Positions 32,859 through 35,159 of a stretch of DNA of 35,159 nucleotides are shown here, piece after piece. Location: NCBI GenBank assembly GCA_016783135.1, contig JADHXC010000020.1:1-35159 (forward strand), in the 5' to 3' direction. The notes under the pieces were generated by a model. That model did no database searches and was not told the origin of the DNA. It saw nothing but the letters and a program-made list of their open reading frames with translations. The stretch comes from Dehalococcoidales bacterium (lineage in GTDB: Bacteria; Chloroflexota; Dehalococcoidia; Dehalococcoidales; Fen-1064). Position 1 is the first letter of the stretch. Each line of letters begins with the position of its first letter. Made by a program: the position numbers and the translations under genes.

Positions 32859-33587
32859 ATGGACACAGCACAACTGGCGGACAGACTCGTTTCATGGCTC
32901 AAAGAAAAGGTATCCGAGGCCGGGTGCCAGGGGGTGGTACTCGGTATCAGTGGCGGGATTGATTCTGCGGTCGTGGCAGTCCTGTGCAAACAGGCTTTTC
33001 CCGATGCTACCCTCGGCGTGCTCATGCCCTGCTACAGTATTCCCCAGGATAAAGAACATGCCCTGGTCGTGGCTGATAAGTTTTCCATCCCTATCAGGGA
33101 GGTTGTTCTGGACGGTATCTACGATTCCCTGGCTGGGACACTGCCGGACTTCGGGGCGGAATCCCGGGTGGGACTTCCTTCAAGGGCCAATATCAAGGCC
33201 CGGCTGAGGATGCTCACCCTCTATTTCCTCGCCAATCAGTTGGGCTACCTGGTGGTTGGCTCAAGCAACCGCAGTGAGCTTACTGTAGGCTACTTCACCA
33301 AGTACGGCGACGGCGGTGTGGACATCGCCCCGCTGGGCAATCTTGTCAAGAGACAGGTCAGGGAACTGGCCGGATTTCTCGGTGTCCCGCAGGAGATAAT
33401 TGATAAGCCTCCCTCGGCTGGTCTCTGGCCGGGGCAGACCGACGAAGCAGAACTCGGGATGACCTATGAAGAAATCGACGACTACCTGACGAGTGGCCGG
33501 GGGCGTGAGGATATCCGGGAGAAGATAGAGGCAATGATGGCTGCCTGCCGCCACAAGCGTCAGCCTCCTGCCGTGCCTGAATTCTAG
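32859..33587 (+). CDS. nadE: NH3-dependent NAD+ synthetase
   Basis: A 242-residue enzyme that amidates nicotinic acid adenine dinucleotide to NAD+ with ATP and ammonia, the last step of NAD synthesis. The PP-loop ATP motif is GISGGIDSAVVA (29-40). VGSSNRSELTVGYFTKYGDG and DIAPLGNLVKRQV are typical of NadE. There is no glutaminase domain, so it uses free ammonia. ATG 32859 has GGAGG 5 nt upstream and is preferred over 32847, which lies inside that site. Confidence 0.95.
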   Translation: MDTAQLADRLVSWLKEKVSEAGCQGVVLGISGGIDSAVVAVLCKQAFPDATLGVLMPCYSIPQDKEHALVVADKFSIPIREVVLDGIYDSLAGTLPDFGAESRVGLPSRANIKARLRMLTLYFLANQLGYLVVGSSNRSELTVGYFTKYGDGGVDIAPLGNLVKRQVRELAGFLGVPQEIIDKPPSAGLWPGQTDEAELGMTYEEIDDYLTSGRGREDIREKIEAMMAACRHKRQPPAVPEF

Positions 33588-33731
33588 CAGGGTGCTGAAC
33601 AAGGGAGTCCAGGGAAAGAATCAGGGAACCGGTTACTGAAGTGATTGAAGAGAAACAACCAGATTGACCTGTGGCAAGGATTATGGGGGAATCAGGGACT
33701 TATAATAGACAGCTCTTGAACAACGGCAGCA

Positions 33732-34976
33732 ATGATTAGACGGTTTTCTTTGTATGGTTTCCTCAAAAACCAACGGTATTTTGAACCGTTCATTATCTTG
33801 TTTTTTCTCCAGCGAGGACTTTCCTTTACCCAGATAGGTTTTCTCATTGCCTTCCGGGAGCTTTTCATCAACCTTATAGAAATCCCCAGCGGCGCCGTTG
33901 CCGATTTATTTGGCCGCCGCCGCAGCATGATTTTGGCCTTTGTGTCTTACATTATATCCTTTGCTATCTTCGGTTTTTGCCAGGATTACTGGCATTTCTT
34001 TATCGCCATGTTCTTTTTCGCCGTCGGGGAAGCATTCCGCACCGGCACCCACAAAGCGATGATATTTACGTGGCTCCGTATTGAAGGACGCCTTGACGAA
34101 AAAACGAAGGTCTATGGTTACACTCGCTCATGGTCAAAAATTGGGTCAGCGGTTTCTACTGTCCTGGCGGTTGCCTGCGTCCTACTGGCCAATGACTATG
34201 CCTATGTCTTTTTCTTTGCCATTATCCCGTATATTGCGGGACTGATTAACCTTATGACCTATCCCGGGGAGTTAGAGGGCCAACCCGGTGAGAAGGTGGG
34301 CATTCGTGATGTTGTGGCACATCTCTGGGAGTGTATCCGTACTGCATTGGTCGTCAGGAGACTGCGTCGCTTAATCGTGGAATCAATGTCTTTTGAAGGT
34401 GTTTACAAGGCAGTTGCAGACTATCTTCAGCCCGTAGTAAAAGATATGGCACTGTTACTGCCCATTTTCCTCGCCTGGGGAGAGACACGCCGTAGCGCAG
34501 TTATGATAGGAGTGGTTTACGTTATCCTGTACCTGGTCTCAGCCTATGCCAGCCGGAATGCCCATCGCCTGACCAGTCGCGCTGGTGGGGAGGAGAGGGG
34601 AAGCCGCCTGCTCTGGAAGGTGGTTTTTGGGCTTTACATTGCGCTTATTCCATTGCTGTTCTTCGGGTATTATGAAGTGGCGGTGGTTGGCTTTATTGCT
34701 CTTGCTCTGCTACAGAATTTCTGGCGGCCTATTCTGATAAGCCGCTTTGACGCTTTCGCCAGTGAGGCAAAGGGTGCCACTGTGCTATCTATTGAAAGCC
34801 AGGCAAAATCAGTCTCTACAATGATAATAGCACCGATTCTGGGTGTGGCTGTGGATTTTGTCCGGGGACAGAGCCTGGGTGGGGAATTCTGGCCGGTAGC
34901 TGCCGTCGCGACGGTAGTCACCCTGTTTATCCTGCTTACGCCGCTGAGAGAGAAAGGTAACGGGGAACCGACTTAA
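33732..34976 (+). CDS. MFS transporter
   Basis: A 414-residue membrane protein with about twelve hydrophobic segments. The loop between segments 2 and 3 carries GAVADLFGRRRSM, the major facilitator motif A. A charged central loop (YPGELEGQPGEKVG) divides the two halves. The substrate is not evident. TATAAT at 33701-33706 may be its -10 but no good -35 is seen, and ATG 33732 has only a weak ribosome site. The first part is more AT-rich than neighbouring genes. An insertion sequence begins 45 bp after the stop. Confidence 0.85.
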   Translation: MIRRFSLYGFLKNQRYFEPFIILFFLQRGLSFTQIGFLIAFRELFINLIEIPSGAVADLFGRRRSMILAFVSYIISFAIFGFCQDYWHFFIAMFFFAVGEAFRTGTHKAMIFTWLRIEGRLDEKTKVYGYTRSWSKIGSAVSTVLAVACVLLANDYAYVFFFAIIPYIAGLINLMTYPGELEGQPGEKVGIRDVVAHLWECIRTALVVRRLRRLIVESMSFEGVYKAVADYLQPVVKDMALLLPIFLAWGETRRSAVMIGVVYVILYLVSAYASRNAHRLTSRAGGEERGSRLLWKVVFGLYIALIPLLFFGYYEVAVVGFIALALLQNFWRPILISRFDAFASEAKGATVLSIESQAKSVSTMIIAPILGVAVDFVRGQSLGGEFWPVAAVATVVTLFILLTPLREKGNGEPT

Positions 34977-35021
34977 CAATGCAGCGAAAAGTTACTCCAG
35001 CATTCGGCCACCTAACAGAAT

Positions 35022-35159
35022 GAGACTGCCGAAAAAGTCCCATTTGAAGACTGTAGAAAAAAGACTACCCTACGCGTGATATGAGGCTAAATGCATGATA
35101 AAATAGGGGTAACAAACCAGTAGGAGGTGCTCATGCTCAAGCCAAAATCACCTCAAGAG
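35022..35159 (+). mobile_element. Left end of an insertion sequence
   Basis: GAGACTGCCGAAAAAGTCCC (35022-35041) looks like the terminal inverted repeat of an IS1182-like element as I recall it. About 90 nt later a transposase-like gene begins with a strong ribosome site. The element runs off the window, so the right end and target duplication cannot be checked. Confidence 0.5.
35133..35159 (+). CDS. Probable transposase (3' partial, 9 codons visible)
   Basis: AGGAGG (35122-35127) lies 5 nt before ATG 35133; the visible start is MLKPKSPQE, then the window ends. The position just inside a terminal-repeat-like sequence suggests a transposase, possibly IS1182 family. With only nine residues the family is a guess. 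Confidence 0.45.

Noticed and set aside
1-35159. CRISPR arrays, rRNA genes, riboswitches.
   Set aside because: No regularly spaced repeats, ribosomal RNA sequence or recognisable aptamer core was seen.

Overview
The window looks like a chromosomal segment of an anaerobic, GC-moderate bacterium. The gene families (peptide ABC operon, crotonases, a nitronate-monooxygenase-like flavoprotein, Fe-S/winged-helix proteins, DUF763, DUF3795, FmdB zinc ribbons, an integrase typical of this group) suggest Chloroflexota, class Dehalococcoidia or a relative. That placement rests on recalled family resemblance, not a search. UGA serves as a normal stop for several genes (for example the integrase, ogt and the 3977..4984 methyltransferase), so the genetic code is standard.

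Layout. (1) 1-4984: a catabolic-looking cluster: O-methyltransferase-like protein (cut by the left edge), enoyl-CoA hydratase family protein, a GrdB-like reductase component whose frame crosses an in-frame TGA followed by a SECIS-like hairpin, and a nitronate monooxygenase family flavoprotein; a second copy of the methyltransferase family faces it. (2) 5250-6614: a lone tyrosine recombinase beside an intact tRNA-Trp. (3) 7011-13193: a complete peptide/nickel-type ABC transporter operon on the minus strand, with a clear sigma-70-type promoter and a hairpin between the binding protein and permease genes. (4) 13363-16185: a membrane-anchored serine hydrolase, then a patchwork holding an acyl-CoA dehydrogenase remnant, GC-rich hairpins, a small zinc-ribbon gene and the 5' half of a tRNA-Thr, which resembles an old integration scar. 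(5) 16276-22615: housekeeping and DNA maintenance: J-domain protein, ogt, radC, a small membrane protein and dnaE. (6) 22664-24380: a two-gene Fe-S operon. (7) 24418-26066: a palindromic repeat, immediately followed by a 1.56-kb transposon-like cassette with 24-bp terminal inverted repeats and an 8-bp target duplication. It has no transposase and carries a MerR/DUF433 antitoxin-like gene and a PIN-like toxin-like gene. (8) 26119-34976: DUF1461 membrane protein, GNAT acetyltransferase, DUF3795 protein, a second crotonase, DUF763, FmdB, nitroreductase, amidohydrolase, NadE and an MFS transporter. (9) 35022-end: the left end of an insertion sequence with the first codons of a probable transposase.

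The two most interesting items are the probable selenoprotein at 1909-2736 and the transposase-less mobile cassette at 24496-26058. Both rest on structure visible in the bases. Family assignments come from remembered motifs and no database search was possible.
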